Origin: Leptolyngbyaceae cyanobacterium RM1_406_9
GTDB taxonomy: Bacteria > Cyanobacteriota > Cyanobacteriia > Elainellales > Elainellaceae
NCBI GenBank assembly: GCA_012033355.1
Contig: JAAUQZ010000024.1
Coordinates: 1-33,649 of the forward strand
Direction of reading: 5' to 3'
Length of the DNA stretch: 33,649 bases
Shown here: one piece after another, positions 24,676-32,302 of the stretch
Layout of the letters: the number at the start of each line of letters is the position of its first letter
How positions within the stretch are numbered: the stretch's first letter is position 1
The notes under the pieces: model-generated
What the model saw: the letters and a program-made list of their open reading frames with translations, nothing else
What the model was told of the DNA's origin: nothing
Databases searched by the model: none
Made by a program: the position numbers and the translations under genes

Positions 24676-25011
24676 CTATGCCGCAGCGGTTTCAAAGGCT
24701 GAGCGGCTGTCAAAAATCTCGAATACTCGATCTAACTGGGTCAGCTCAAAAATGATGCGAATTGAAGGAGATACGCAACACAGTCCGAATCGCTGATTCA
24801 ATCGCTGAGAACGAGTTAAAGCGGAAACCAAAGCCATTAGACCTGCACTGTCGAGAGACTCGACCTGACTCATATCTACCAAGACGGCAGAAGAACTCTG
24901 TGAGGAAACGGCTACCATCAACTGCTGCTGTAATCCCACCGCATTGGAGGCGTTGAGATGACCGCAAGGCTGAACAATCGTTACTAGAGATTGAGCAAGA
25001 ACACTTTGCAT
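24676..25011 (-). CDS. STAS-domain protein, anti-sigma factor antagonist type
   Basis: A 111-residue single STAS domain of the SpoIIAA/RsbV kind. In such partner-switching systems an unphosphorylated STAS protein binds an anti-sigma kinase and frees its target, and phosphorylation of a conserved serine reverses this. The phosphoacceptor is predicted at S55 in VLVDMSQVESLDSAGLMALVSA, the standard D-x-S-x5-DSxGL context. The strand GHLNASNAVGLQQQL and a C-terminal helix complete the fold. No kinase or PP2C phosphatase gene is nearby, so its partners must be elsewhere. In cyanobacteria similar proteins also act in carbon-related or motility signalling; which applies here cannot be told. Confidence 0.88.
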   Translation of the reverse strand: MQSVLAQSLVTIVQPCGHLNASNAVGLQQQLMVAVSSQSSSAVLVDMSQVESLDSAGLMALVSALTRSQRLNQRFGLCCVSPSIRIIFELTQLDRVFEIFDSRSAFETAAA

Positions 25012-25939
25012 CGTTCGATCCTGTCTAAATAACCAACTGGAGAACTGCTTTCAGATGTTCTGAAGATAACTTTAAGACTCCGGTTCAGACTATAAAACCC
25101 TCTCCATTTCACTGAATCTTTATGTGCCAACTTCGATAGTTGAAGTTTTCAGCAAGTAGCCCCTGAGAAGGTAGCTAAAGTTACGAATTGTTCTCCAGGT
25201 CAAACAGTTTATGTCTTTTGGGAGAAGCGAAGTCACTGATAATAAGAATTAAGGATTTAGCTAATGTCTTTTCAAGAAAAAGATTGAGCATAGCTTGTGA
25301 AGTTGCTTTGTCAGTACAAAATTTATTCCTGAAGACTATTTCTAAGGTAGGTCTACAAGAGTTTATCCTTCTTTTAAGTTAGATAAAGATAACAAATGTG
25401 GGATTTATGGGGTTACACAAATAGCTCGTAGAGGACTAGATTCCTACATTAGTAAGGATACAAACCGCAAGCAAACCAGGAAAAACCTAAATTATCTGCA
25501 TACAGGAGTGCTGTTCCCGATGGCTTCTTTATTAAAAAACGAAAGGTAAATGGGGCAATTGAGTTGTGAACGGCTAGTTCCGCAAAGCTCATGCTTTAGA
25601 CCTAGAGTTCATTTCCCAAACGTTACCTCATCCGCCAGGGTGGTGCTAGAAACAGGAGCATTTGCTCTGTCTGAACCGTGACAGAAGATTGGCCATAGCA
25701 GTTGTATTCCAGACAGCACAGTGGTTTTGACACATCCTCTCACTGAGAAATTATGGTAAATTTAACTTATTAGAGGAATGAAGCACTGGGGAGTAGTCAT
25801 TTCAAAATAAAGTCCGTGATAGAGATCACTCTACGTTGAGGTTATGGATCACTTTCCTTGCTAGGCATTCAGCAGAAGATTTAGTTTAAGTATGCTCTCC
25901 CTATTCATGTATCCTCCTTGCAATTTGGTGGTACTTGCT
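25012..25939. other. AT-rich gene-poor stretch
   Basis: About 930 bases with no credible gene. A 64-codon open frame at 25188-25382 has no ribosome-binding site, family resemblance or coding character. The left end must carry the STAS promoter (minus strand) and the right end that of the small gene at 25940. A CRP-like palindrome at 25815-25830 is the only clear signal; an undetected small RNA gene is possible. Confidence 0.5.
25815..25830. promoter_or_regulatory. CRP-like binding site
   Basis: CGTGATAGAGATCACT is a near-perfect dyad (GTGAT-N4-ATCAC) and matches the TGTGA-N6-TCACA consensus of cAMP receptor proteins except at the outermost base on each side. Cyanobacteria have such regulators (SyCRP1 type). 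It lies 110 bases upstream of the small gene at 25940. Confidence 0.45.
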
Positions 25940-26134
25940 ATGAAAACAACATATGCTATCCGCAAACTTGTGGAAAAGGCGCTTTATATTCGACAGCTTA
26001 CTCCTGACATTGAGAATGAGATAAATTACGAGCTAACTCGTCTAGGCTACATTTCTGATGTTGATTATGAGGCGCTAGAGCTGTTGATGTCCGAAATGGA
26101 TGCAGGTCGAGTTCGACTGGTTCCTAGTCCGTAG
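25940..26134 (+). CDS. Small conserved cyanobacterial protein of unknown function
   Basis: A 64-residue acidic protein. The end DVDYEALELLMSEMDAGRVRLVPS and the middle LTPDIENEINYELTRLGYISD match, as I recall, a small protein found in many cyanobacteria. It looks all-helical, with no signal peptide, membrane segment or cysteine. I place the start at the ATG at 25940 (MKTTYAIRKLVEKALYIRQL); an open frame runs 16 codons further upstream but adds hydrophobic residues not typical of the family. It is alone on its strand, with a CRP-like palindrome 110 bases upstream, so carbon- or cAMP-linked control is possible. No function is known to me. Confidence 0.75.
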   Translation: MKTTYAIRKLVEKALYIRQLTPDIENEINYELTRLGYISDVDYEALELLMSEMDAGRVRLVPSP

Positions 26135-26276
26135 TTCATCATCAATTGTTGGACTTTTTTGCTTCATCGCTGAATTTACACTCTTCAATTCTTTTCATTT
26201 TAGATTGGTCTAGTTTCAGCTTGATGAGTTGATGCATGAGTTAAGTGCTTCAGGTAAATCCTAGTTAAGGATTGGA

Positions 26277-26681
26277 CTAGAAATTTTCTGAATGAACCTG
26301 ACAAATACTATGGATAAAACGCTGTAGCTGTTTGTGAGCGATGTAATCACCATTTGGATGCATTTTGGTGTCAGCTAATTGAGCTAGTAGCGGTATGACT
26401 TCCATGTCTAAAGCAGCACGAAACAGGACAATGGGGCAGAGTAAGTCAGCACCCTGCCGCAGGTCATAGAGATGCAACTGGTCAGGAATGGCTGAACCGT
26501 TGGGAGCTATACTAGAACTAGTAATTACCTCAGTAGCATAAACTTGCAAGACCAATGGACGAACCCAGCCGCGCTGATTCTTGTTCTTAGGAGCAACTTG
26601 GATTAGCTCTGCATACAGATAGGTGTATCCATGTTCCAAGCAAAGAATTTGACCAGGTTGAAAATTGGAAACAGAAATCAT
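26277..26681 (-). CDS. Conserved cyanobacterial hypothetical protein
   Basis: A 134-residue protein whose layout I associate with a cyanobacterial family of unknown function: FQPGQILCLEHGYTYLYAELIQV at the start, then RGWVRPLVLQVY, a LYDLRQGADLLCPIVLFRAALDMEVIPLLAQL block and a helical C-terminus. It appears soluble; the early part looks like a small beta-barrel. The ATG at 26681 is natural. A 6-bp hairpin (AATCCT/AGGATT, 26257-26273) just after the stop may end its transcript. It converges with the small protein gene at 25940 and lies downstream of a doubtful 65-codon frame on the same strand. I cannot suggest a function. Confidence 0.72.
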   Translation of the reverse strand: MISVSNFQPGQILCLEHGYTYLYAELIQVAPKNKNQRGWVRPLVLQVYATEVITSSSIAPNGSAIPDQLHLYDLRQGADLLCPIVLFRAALDMEVIPLLAQLADTKMHPNGDYIAHKQLQRFIHSICQVHSENF

Positions 26682-26750
26682 TAGCGATCGCCTTGCTAAA
26701 AGATACAGTTTTTCGTAAGAATCAATTCGGTAATGAAATTTTTATCAAGT

Positions 26751-26948
26751 TTATTCTAGCTTTTGCCAGAAGTTACCAGACGGAAGGGGCGATCGCCAAT
26801 AAATTGCCTGCTCCTTTAGATGGTGCATTAAGGATAGACAAAGACTAAACTTATCAGTCTCAATCAACGACTCTAGTTCGCAAGAATGCAGTCCTAGAAT
26901 AAAGTTGAGCATCAATAAGGTTAAGTCTGGTAAAATTAGACTATGCAT
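26751..26948 (-). CDS. Doubtful small protein gene
   Basis: A 65-codon frame starting with ATG at 26948 and reading MHSLILPDLTLLMLNFILGL, followed by HSCELESLIETDKFSLCLSLMHHLKEQAIYWRSPLPSGNFWQKLE. It fills the gap between the hypothetical gene at 26277 and the divergent clpS, and has a helical, partly amphipathic composition. There is no ribosome-binding site, and I do not recognise a family. It could be a small gene co-transcribed with the gene at 26277 or a chance open frame. Confidence 0.3.
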   Translation of the reverse strand: MHSLILPDLTLLMLNFILGLHSCELESLIETDKFSLCLSLMHHLKEQAIYWRSPLPSGNFWQKLE

Positions 26949-27122
26949 TGTTTTAAGTCTATGCTTGTACCTTCCGCACGGTAATTTGTCAGCGCTGATT
27001 TGCTGGTATTAGAGGGTATACTGTTTGTCTGTTTGCAGCGAGCATCAGAAACTTTAGGCATAAGCTTGTCTAGGTGGAGCTATGTAGACTAGTCATAGGT
27101 AGTTTATAGAGAGGATAGAGCC

Positions 27123-27404
27123 GTGTCCGTCGAGACTATTGAACAGCGTTCAACGTCCCGCAAGCACGCGCCCCGCTATCGGGTTCTGCTGCACAATGAT
27201 GATTACAACTCGATGGAGTACGTGGTGCAAGTTTTGGTTAAAACTGTAACGAGTTTGACGATGCCGCAGGCGGTTGACATCATGATGCAGGCTCACAGCA
27301 ACGGTACTGCATTGGTGATCACGTGTGCCCAAGAACACGCAGAATTCTATAGTGAAACCCTTAAAGCTCATGGATTGACCAGCACCATCGAACCCGACGA
27401 CTAG
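27123..27404 (+). CDS. clpS: ATP-dependent Clp protease adaptor ClpS
   Basis: A 93-residue ClpS, the N-recognin that hands proteins with destabilising N-terminal residues to a Clp ATPase (ClpC in cyanobacteria) for degradation by ClpP. The core is clear: RYRVLLHNDDYNSMEYVVQVL (about 19-39) contains the N-D-D substrate-pocket residues and the M-E-Y-V helix, and MPQAVDIMMQAHSNGTALV follows. The GTG start has AGAGGA 8 bases upstream. The first 15 residues are a flexible tail, as usual. Its stop codon overlaps the start of the CPBP protease gene by one base, so the two proteins are made from one message. Confidence 0.95.
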   Translation: MSVETIEQRSTSRKHAPRYRVLLHNDDYNSMEYVVQVLVKTVTSLTMPQAVDIMMQAHSNGTALVITCAQEHAEFYSETLKAHGLTSTIEPDD

Positions 27405-28252
27405 TGTTTGATCGATTTAAGCTAAAATTCAGCCCTCGCTCTATTGCCCGCTATCCACTTTTGCTTCGACTGCTGATTTTCATCTCGGTCTTGTTTTCAG
27501 TTTGGTTGCCGATAGTTGTGTTGTGCCTGTGGCTAGTGGACGATTCAAATACGCTTAGTATTGTGGCTATGTCGCTGCTGGCGCTTGAGTTTTTGGCTCT
27601 GGTTAAGTTCTGGGGGCAAGTCGTTTATCAACAGCCTCACATTTTTCAGAGCTATGGCTTAGCTGTTACTTACCAGAATGGGTTGGATTTAGTTGAGGGC
27701 TTAGCCACTGGACTATCTAGTTTATGGGCATTGTTTTTGATGCAGGGTTGGTTGGGTTGGCTAAGCTGGCAAGATTTTCCTTCGCGCTTTCCGGTAGTTC
27801 TGCTAGAGGGACTGCTGGTTGCATTAGGCGTTGGACTGGCTGAGGAAGTTGCGTTTCGGGGCTGGTTGTTGGATGAATTGCAGCGAGATTATAGTCCTAA
27901 GACTTCGCTCTGGGGCAGCGGTGTAGTTTACGCAGGTCTGCATTTCCTTAAGCCGACCGCAGAGGCTCTGCGAACTTTGCCACAGTTTCCAGGGTTGGTG
28001 CTGCTCGGTTTAGCTCTTGTTTGGGCAAAGCGATCGCGCTCTGGTCGCCTGGGGCTGTCTATTGGGCTTCACGCTGGGCTAGTTTGGGGCTACTACCTGA
28101 TTCAAGTCGGTGAACTAGTAAAGTACTCCGACCAGGTGCCTGAGTGGATGACAGGAATTGACCAAAACCCCCTTGTGGGCGGAATGGGGCTAATGTTTTT
28201 GGGGGCGATCGCTTTTTGGATGCGGTGCGATCGCAAGCCTCTGTTTACCTAA
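27404..28252 (+). CDS. CPBP family intramembrane metalloprotease
   Basis: A 282-residue membrane protein of the CPBP (Abi/Rce1-like) family. Several hydrophobic segments are visible (about 20-45, 52-75, 100-120, 130-147, 192-207, 215-235). The catalytic motifs are present: EEVAFRG (E147, E148, R152), H180 in VYAGLHF and H223 in IGLHAGLVW. The family includes CAAX-type and general intramembrane proteases; the substrate here is unknown. It begins at a GTG overlapping the clpS stop codon by one base, implying translational coupling. The pairing suggests a combined proteolysis function, for example a membrane cut that exposes an N-degron for ClpS, but this is speculation. Confidence 0.9.
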   Translation: MFDRFKLKFSPRSIARYPLLLRLLIFISVLFSVWLPIVVLCLWLVDDSNTLSIVAMSLLALEFLALVKFWGQVVYQQPHIFQSYGLAVTYQNGLDLVEGLATGLSSLWALFLMQGWLGWLSWQDFPSRFPVVLLEGLLVALGVGLAEEVAFRGWLLDELQRDYSPKTSLWGSGVVYAGLHFLKPTAEALRTLPQFPGLVLLGLALVWAKRSRSGRLGLSIGLHAGLVWGYYLIQVGELVKYSDQVPEWMTGIDQNPLVGGMGLMFLGAIAFWMRCDRKPLFT

Positions 28253-28260
28253 ACACTCAA

Positions 28261-28313
28261 AGATAGCGGTTACAGCAAATTTATAACTAGCCCTGGTTAG
28301 ATAGCCGCTATCT
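28261..28313 (+). terminator. Long-loop inverted repeat after the CPBP gene
   Basis: AGATAGCGG (28261-28269) pairs perfectly with CCGCTATCT (28305-28313). The 35-nt loop holds a weak inner stem. Position, nine bases after the CPBP stop, suggests the end of the clpS transcript; there is no T-run. Confidence 0.45.
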
Positions 28314-28404
28314 CTGCTATCGTACCCTCATGGGTGAATCGCTCAGTTTGTAGCGACGCAGGGCAAAGCAAAGTGATCCTTAAACTGTGCCCTTCAGTGT
28401 AGAT

Positions 28405-28989
28405 ATGACAAGCAAGTTAGATTCTTACTCGCTGCCCCCCGCTGTTCGTCGAATCGCCACATACTTTCGCGTTTGTGGATGGATTAGCTTTTGGGTGCAG
28501 GCAATTCTGGCGCTAGTGTCTGGAGCAGCGCTTGGCTTCGCGGTTGTCAGCCTTAGTTTTCGAGGAGGGACTGATACGTCTGGCAGCCCTGGAACAGGAT
28601 CTGGTTTATTTCTTGCTGTCTGTGGGCTGATAGCTCTTTGTGTAGGTGCTTACTGGGCATTCCGCTACACTCGCCTCTCGCGACGATTGAGATCTCCTGA
28701 TTCCAAAGGTCGTCCGAAGCCTGGGGATGTCATTCAAGCTTTACGAATTGGGCTGACAATTAATTTGGTGGGTATGTTGCTGACGCTATTGGGGGCAGAG
28801 GCGATCGTCGGTTCACTGCTAGCAAGAACTTTTTCGCAGTCAGGCGCAATATACGAATTTGGACGTAATCCGCAGTTTATTCAGGCAGCCGATATCTTTA
28901 TTGTGCAGGCAAACACCAATACGGTGCTGGCTCATTTTGTGGGTGTAGTGGCTTCGCTCTGGCTGGTTCGGTGTATGAGCCGTCAGTAG
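28405..28989 (+). CDS. DUF3611 family membrane protein
   Basis: A 194-residue protein of DUF3611, found in cyanobacteria and chloroplast-bearing organisms. The start SYSLPPAVRRIATYFRVCGWISFWVQ is typical. Four membrane segments are visible at about 25-50, 68-85, 117-140 and 170-190, with Arg-rich cytosolic loops (RYTRLSRRLRS). It may sit in the thylakoid or plasma membrane; the function is unknown, though plant homologues are plastid proteins. I chose the ATG at 28405; a GTG at 28387 would add six residues. The stop lies 25 bases from the end of the opposing recQ gene, without a terminator hairpin in between. Confidence 0.85.
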   Translation: MTSKLDSYSLPPAVRRIATYFRVCGWISFWVQAILALVSGAALGFAVVSLSFRGGTDTSGSPGTGSGLFLAVCGLIALCVGAYWAFRYTRLSRRLRSPDSKGRPKPGDVIQALRIGLTINLVGMLLTLLGAEAIVGSLLARTFSQSGAIYEFGRNPQFIQAADIFIVQANTNTVLAHFVGVVASLWLVRCMSRQ

Positions 28990-29014
28990 CGCCAGTAGAT
29001 TGTAAGCAATCGCT

Positions 29015-30466
29015 TTATCGATGCTGAAGACAGCGATCGCAATGTCCGCAGCGCAAGTTTTCTGCGTCTGCCCCAAAACCAAAGGCTTGCAGCAAAAATT
29101 GCCAGCGGCATTGCAGCGTTGTTAGATATTGCTGCATCTGCTGAGACGCTTTTGACTGGTCACAAAATTGACCAGAAGTAGAGGCACGAATTTTGTAGTG
29201 AAATGGGTCTTGCCACTCCAGCCGTCCGCTGCTGTGGAGCATCGCCAGGGCGATCGCTGCATCCTTAAACTGGCGCGATACTTCTCTAACTTCTCCCTCA
29301 ACAGGTAGCTGATGGGCAAGTTGCTGAGCTTTTTTTTGGAGCGATCGCACCTTGTCTCGAAAAAACCGCTGCCGCTGCTGATCCTCAGAATCAAGCCATC
29401 CAGTCGGTTCACTCACCAACGTTAGTGCTTCAGCGGGCAAACCATCCCTTCCTGCCCGTCCAACTTCCTGCACGTATTCAGACAGCAGAACTGGTGCATG
29501 AAAATGAGCTACCCAACGGACATTTGGCTTGTTGATGCCCATGCCAAACGCAGAAGTACAGACGACAAATTTAATTGCATCCCCTATCCAGGCAGACTCA
29601 ATTGCACGTCGTTCTTCAGGGCTAAGTCCGGCATGATAGGCTGCCGTTTTATATCCCTTTGCATCTAGCCAATCTGCCAGACTTTCACTATCTCGTCGGG
29701 TGCGAACATAGACTAAACCCGTTTGTCCCGGATGAGCCTGAATAAACTTGAGTAAGGATTGGCGGCGACCTTTGGGTGTCCAGGCAATTTGAACTGCTAG
29801 ATGAAGATTAGAGCGATAAGGGTTTAGCAGAAAAACTTGCGGATTTTGGAGTTGCAGAACCTGTTGAATTGTCTGTTGTGCTTGAGGATCAGCCGTCGCC
29901 GTAAAAGCTGCAATGCCAATCTGCGTCCCCGCAGGTTTAAACTGCAAAAGAGCGGCTCGAACTGTCCCCAAACGGCGATAGGCGGGGCGGAATGTTTCTC
30001 CCCACTGCACTAAACAGTGAGCCTCATCCAAAATCAAGCCATTTATTTTCAGATTAGGCTGGCACAATCGTTCCCACACAGCCTCACTCAAGAGCGTTTC
30101 AGGCGAAAGGTAAAGCAGCCGTAGTCTCTGTCGTTCGAGTGACCAAAGAGTTTGACGACGCTGGTGGGTGGGAAGTTCACTGTGTAGCAGAGCTGCCGAT
30201 AGCTGACGCTGCTGTAGGTCTTGCACCTGATTTTCCATCAGCGCAACCAGGGGGGACACGACGAGCGTTACTCCCGTTCGTATGAGAGCCGGAAGTTGGA
30301 AGCAAATTGACTTACCGCCACCCGTTGGCATTACGACAAGAGCATCCTGATGGGCTAGCAGGGTGTGAACAATTTCACCCTGAGGAGGGCGAAAGTCTTG
30401 ATAGCCCCAAACTTTTTGAAACGTAGCGCGAACATGGCTCCAAGCGGTCTGTTCTGAGAGATGCAT
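29015..30466 (-). CDS. recQ: ATP-dependent DNA helicase RecQ, short form
   Basis: A 483-residue superfamily 2 3'-5' DNA helicase for repair and replication-fork maintenance. Motifs: PTGGGKS Walker A (47-53), LDEAHC Walker B (146-151), QWGETFRPAYRRLG aromatic loop, FTATAD, and QEVGRAGRDG motif VI. The C-terminus retains the RecQ zinc cysteines (LRCGHCDRC) but then stops; there is no HRDC domain and the winged helix is reduced, as in other short cyanobacterial RecQs. I chose the ATG at 30466 as the family-like start; an in-frame ATG at 30517 is possible, and the longer open frame overlaps the upstream gene. It probably shares a transcript with the cyclo-ligase gene. Confidence 0.92.
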   Translation of the reverse strand: MHLSEQTAWSHVRATFQKVWGYQDFRPPQGEIVHTLLAHQDALVVMPTGGGKSICFQLPALIRTGVTLVVSPLVALMENQVQDLQQRQLSAALLHSELPTHQRRQTLWSLERQRLRLLYLSPETLLSEAVWERLCQPNLKINGLILDEAHCLVQWGETFRPAYRRLGTVRAALLQFKPAGTQIGIAAFTATADPQAQQTIQQVLQLQNPQVFLLNPYRSNLHLAVQIAWTPKGRRQSLLKFIQAHPGQTGLVYVRTRRDSESLADWLDAKGYKTAAYHAGLSPEERRAIESAWIGDAIKFVVCTSAFGMGINKPNVRWVAHFHAPVLLSEYVQEVGRAGRDGLPAEALTLVSEPTGWLDSEDQQRQRFFRDKVRSLQKKAQQLAHQLPVEGEVREVSRQFKDAAIALAMLHSSGRLEWQDPFHYKIRASTSGQFCDQSKASQQMQQYLTTLQCRWQFLLQAFGFGADAENLRCGHCDRCLQHR

Positions 30467-30539
30467 GGCTGAATCACAAGCGATGTTCCCAGAATTCCCG
30501 TACAGGATTGCTTTCATGCAAGTCAGGGTTTTGGTTCTG

Positions 30540-31100
30540 CTAAATCTGCTGGCAAAATAAACCCGCTTCTGTACAAATTCCCTGAAGCGGGCGATCCCAG
30601 GGGTCAACCGGAAGTTTGGGTAAACGGGCAAACTCAAAGGTAATACCAATGGCTAGCTTGTGCGACCAACTAGGCAGGCTTAACATTCGGTCATAAAAAC
30701 CGCCTCCATAACCGAGACGGTATCCCCCTACATCACAGGCAACGGCAGGCACCAGGATTAAATCAACCTGCTCTGGTTCTACGAGCGGCGTGTCGGGGTA
30801 AGGCTCCAGAATGCCGTAAGCTCCAGGTTGAGGAGAAGCAGACTGGTGAGGCGACCAGCAGTGCCAGACCAGATCGCGATCGCTACACCGAGGAAACCCC
30901 CAGCGCCGAGGCAAGCTAAGCAGAGGGCTAAGGTCTGGTTCCTGACGAAAACTGAAATAGGACAGAATGGTTTGTGATCGCCCAAACACTTCAGAAGCCT
31001 GTAGATGGCAACAAAGGCGATCGCTCTTTTCTCTCCAAATTTCAGGACGCATCGCTTGTCTGGACTTGAGGAGCGATCGCCGTAACTCAGCCTTCTCCAT
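30540..31100 (-). CDS. 5-formyltetrahydrofolate cyclo-ligase
   Basis: A 186-residue enzyme (MTHFS, YgfA type) that converts 5-formyl-THF to 5,10-methenyl-THF with ATP, returning a storage or inhibitory folate to the one-carbon pool. Family marks: KAELRRSLLKSRQAM basic start for ATP binding, SYFSFRQEPDLSPLL, the D-x-x-LVPAVACDVGGYRLGYGGGFYDRML block (about 113-140) with the phosphate-binding GYGGGFYDR (130-138). The start MEKAELRR is at the ATG at 31100. It lies 73 bases before recQ on the same strand. A terminator-like hairpin and a long palindrome separate it from the upstream fcl gene. Confidence 0.92.
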   Translation of the reverse strand: MEKAELRRSLLKSRQAMRPEIWREKSDRLCCHLQASEVFGRSQTILSYFSFRQEPDLSPLLSLPRRWGFPRCSDRDLVWHCWSPHQSASPQPGAYGILEPYPDTPLVEPEQVDLILVPAVACDVGGYRLGYGGGFYDRMLSLPSWSHKLAIGITFEFARLPKLPVDPWDRPLQGICTEAGLFCQQI

Positions 31101-31162
31101 GTAGATCAGGGGCTAATTCCGAATACTACAGCTATAACCTTTTACTAGTTTTTTAAAGTAAA

Positions 31163-31193
31163 GCGAGAGGGTCGGCAATACCAACACTCTCGC
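31163..31193 (-). terminator. Terminator of the gmd-fcl unit
   Basis: On the minus strand GCGAGAG pairs with CTCTCGC (plus-strand arms 31187-31193 and 31163-31169), with an inner GGT/ACC pairing, and is followed by TTTACTTT. It lies about 95 bases after the fcl stop. Confidence 0.6.
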
Positions 31194-31215
31194 TCTAAGA
31201 ATTGAAACTAATTTA

Positions 31216-31258
31216 TTTTTGTATAAATAGGGGCATAATGTCCCTATTTATACAAAAA
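31216..31258. repeat. Perfect 17-bp AT-rich inverted repeat
   Basis: TTTTTGTATAAATAGGG (31216-31232) is the exact reverse complement of 31242-31258, around a 9-nt loop. It lies 28 bases after the fcl stop. The A/T outer arms would give A-run/U-run flanks in both directions, so it may be a bidirectional terminator; it is also the longest perfect palindrome I noticed and could be a small non-autonomous element. Confidence 0.75.
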
Positions 31259-31286
31259 TCTAAACATGGAGATTGAGTTTTGTGGG

Positions 31287-32231
31287 TTAAGCTGCGTGTT
31301 GTCGGTACCAGTCGATGGTGTTTTTCAGACCTTGCCTGAAGTCAACCTGAGCGGTGAAGCCAAAGGCTTGCTTTGCTCGTTCAGTATCCAGACAGCGGCG
31401 GGGTTGACCATTGGGCTTATCGGTTTCCCAAACGATTTCACCGTCAAACTCCATCAGTTCGCAAATCAGAGTAATCAGATCGCGAATAGAGATTTCATAG
31501 CCTGTGCCCAGGTTTACAGGGTCCGCATCGCTGTAGAACTGCGTTCCCATGACGATGCCCCTAGCAGCATCTTCTGAGTAAAGAAATTCACGAGTCGGGC
31601 TGCCATCACCCCAGACGGGAAGCTGCTTTTCACCGCGCTGCTGGGCTTCGTGAACTTTGCGAATTAGCGCTGGAATGACATGGGAACTGCGAGGGTCAAA
31701 GTTATCTTCAGGTCCGTACAGGTTAACAGGGAGTAGATAAATCCCGTCAAAGTTGTATTGCTGCCGATAGGACTGAAGCTGCACCAACAAAGCCTTTTTA
31801 GCAATCCCATAGGGAGCGTTGGTTTCCTCTGGGTAGCCATTCCAGATGTCGTCTTCCTTAAACGGAACCGGGGTGAACTTAGGGTAAGCACAGATGGTGC
31901 CAACGCAAACAAATTTTTCTACGCCCGCTTCATAGGCCGCATGAATCAGTTGCGTTCCCATGATCAGGTTGTCGTAGAACAGTTCGGCTGGTTTTTCTCG
32001 ATTTAGACCAATGCCGCCGACGTGGGCCGCCAGGTGAACGACCACATCCTGCTGATCAACGGCTCTTTTGCAGTTTTCTAGGGTGCGGAGATCGCAGTCA
32101 CGCGATCGCACCACCGTGATTTTCTCCAGGTCAGCACCAGCTTGACCGAGTTGTGCAATCACCTGGCGACCTAGAAAACCTGCCCCGCCTGTAACTAGAA
32201 TTCGCTTATGCTCAAGGTTCAAAGTTGCCAT
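31287..32231 (-). CDS. fcl: GDP-L-fucose synthase
   Basis: A 314-residue short-chain dehydrogenase/reductase that epimerises and reduces GDP-4-keto-6-deoxymannose to GDP-L-fucose with NADPH. It has the Rossmann motif VTGGAGFLG (13-21), HLAAHVGGI, and the catalytic Y141-x3-K145 pair in [13 protein letters not shown]. The usual serine position in the VG-S/T-x-C-AYPK block is Thr112, as in cyanobacterial homologues I recall. The ATG at 32231 gives [12 protein letters not shown]; the frame runs 16 codons further without resemblance. It follows gmd by 71 bases on the same strand, so the two steps of GDP-fucose synthesis are co-transcribed. The product feeds surface polysaccharide. Confidence 0.94.
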   Translation of the reverse strand: MATLNLEHKRILVTGGAGFLGRQVIAQLGQAGADLEKITVVRSRDCDLRTLENCKRAVDQQDVVVHLAAHVGGIGLNREKPAELFYDNLIMGTQLIHAAYEAGVEKFVCVGTICAYPKFTPVPFKEDDIWNGYPEETNAPYGIAKKALLVQLQSYRQQYNFDGIYLLPVNLYGPEDNFDPRSSHVIPALIRKVHEAQQRGEKQLPVWGDGSPTREFLYSEDAARGIVMGTQFYSDADPVNLGTGYEISIRDLITLICELMEFDGEIVWETDKPNGQPRRCLDTERAKQAFGFTAQVDFRQGLKNTIDWYRQHAA

Positions 32232-32302
32232 AGTTGAAATTACCTTCTTCAGGTGGGGCAAGGGTGCTTGCCCTTCCATAGTGAGGACAGTGGAATGAGA
32301 AA

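Noticed and set aside
25188-25382. 64-codon plus-strand frame in the AT-rich gap
   Set aside because: No ribosome-binding site, no recognisable family, and unlikely residue composition.
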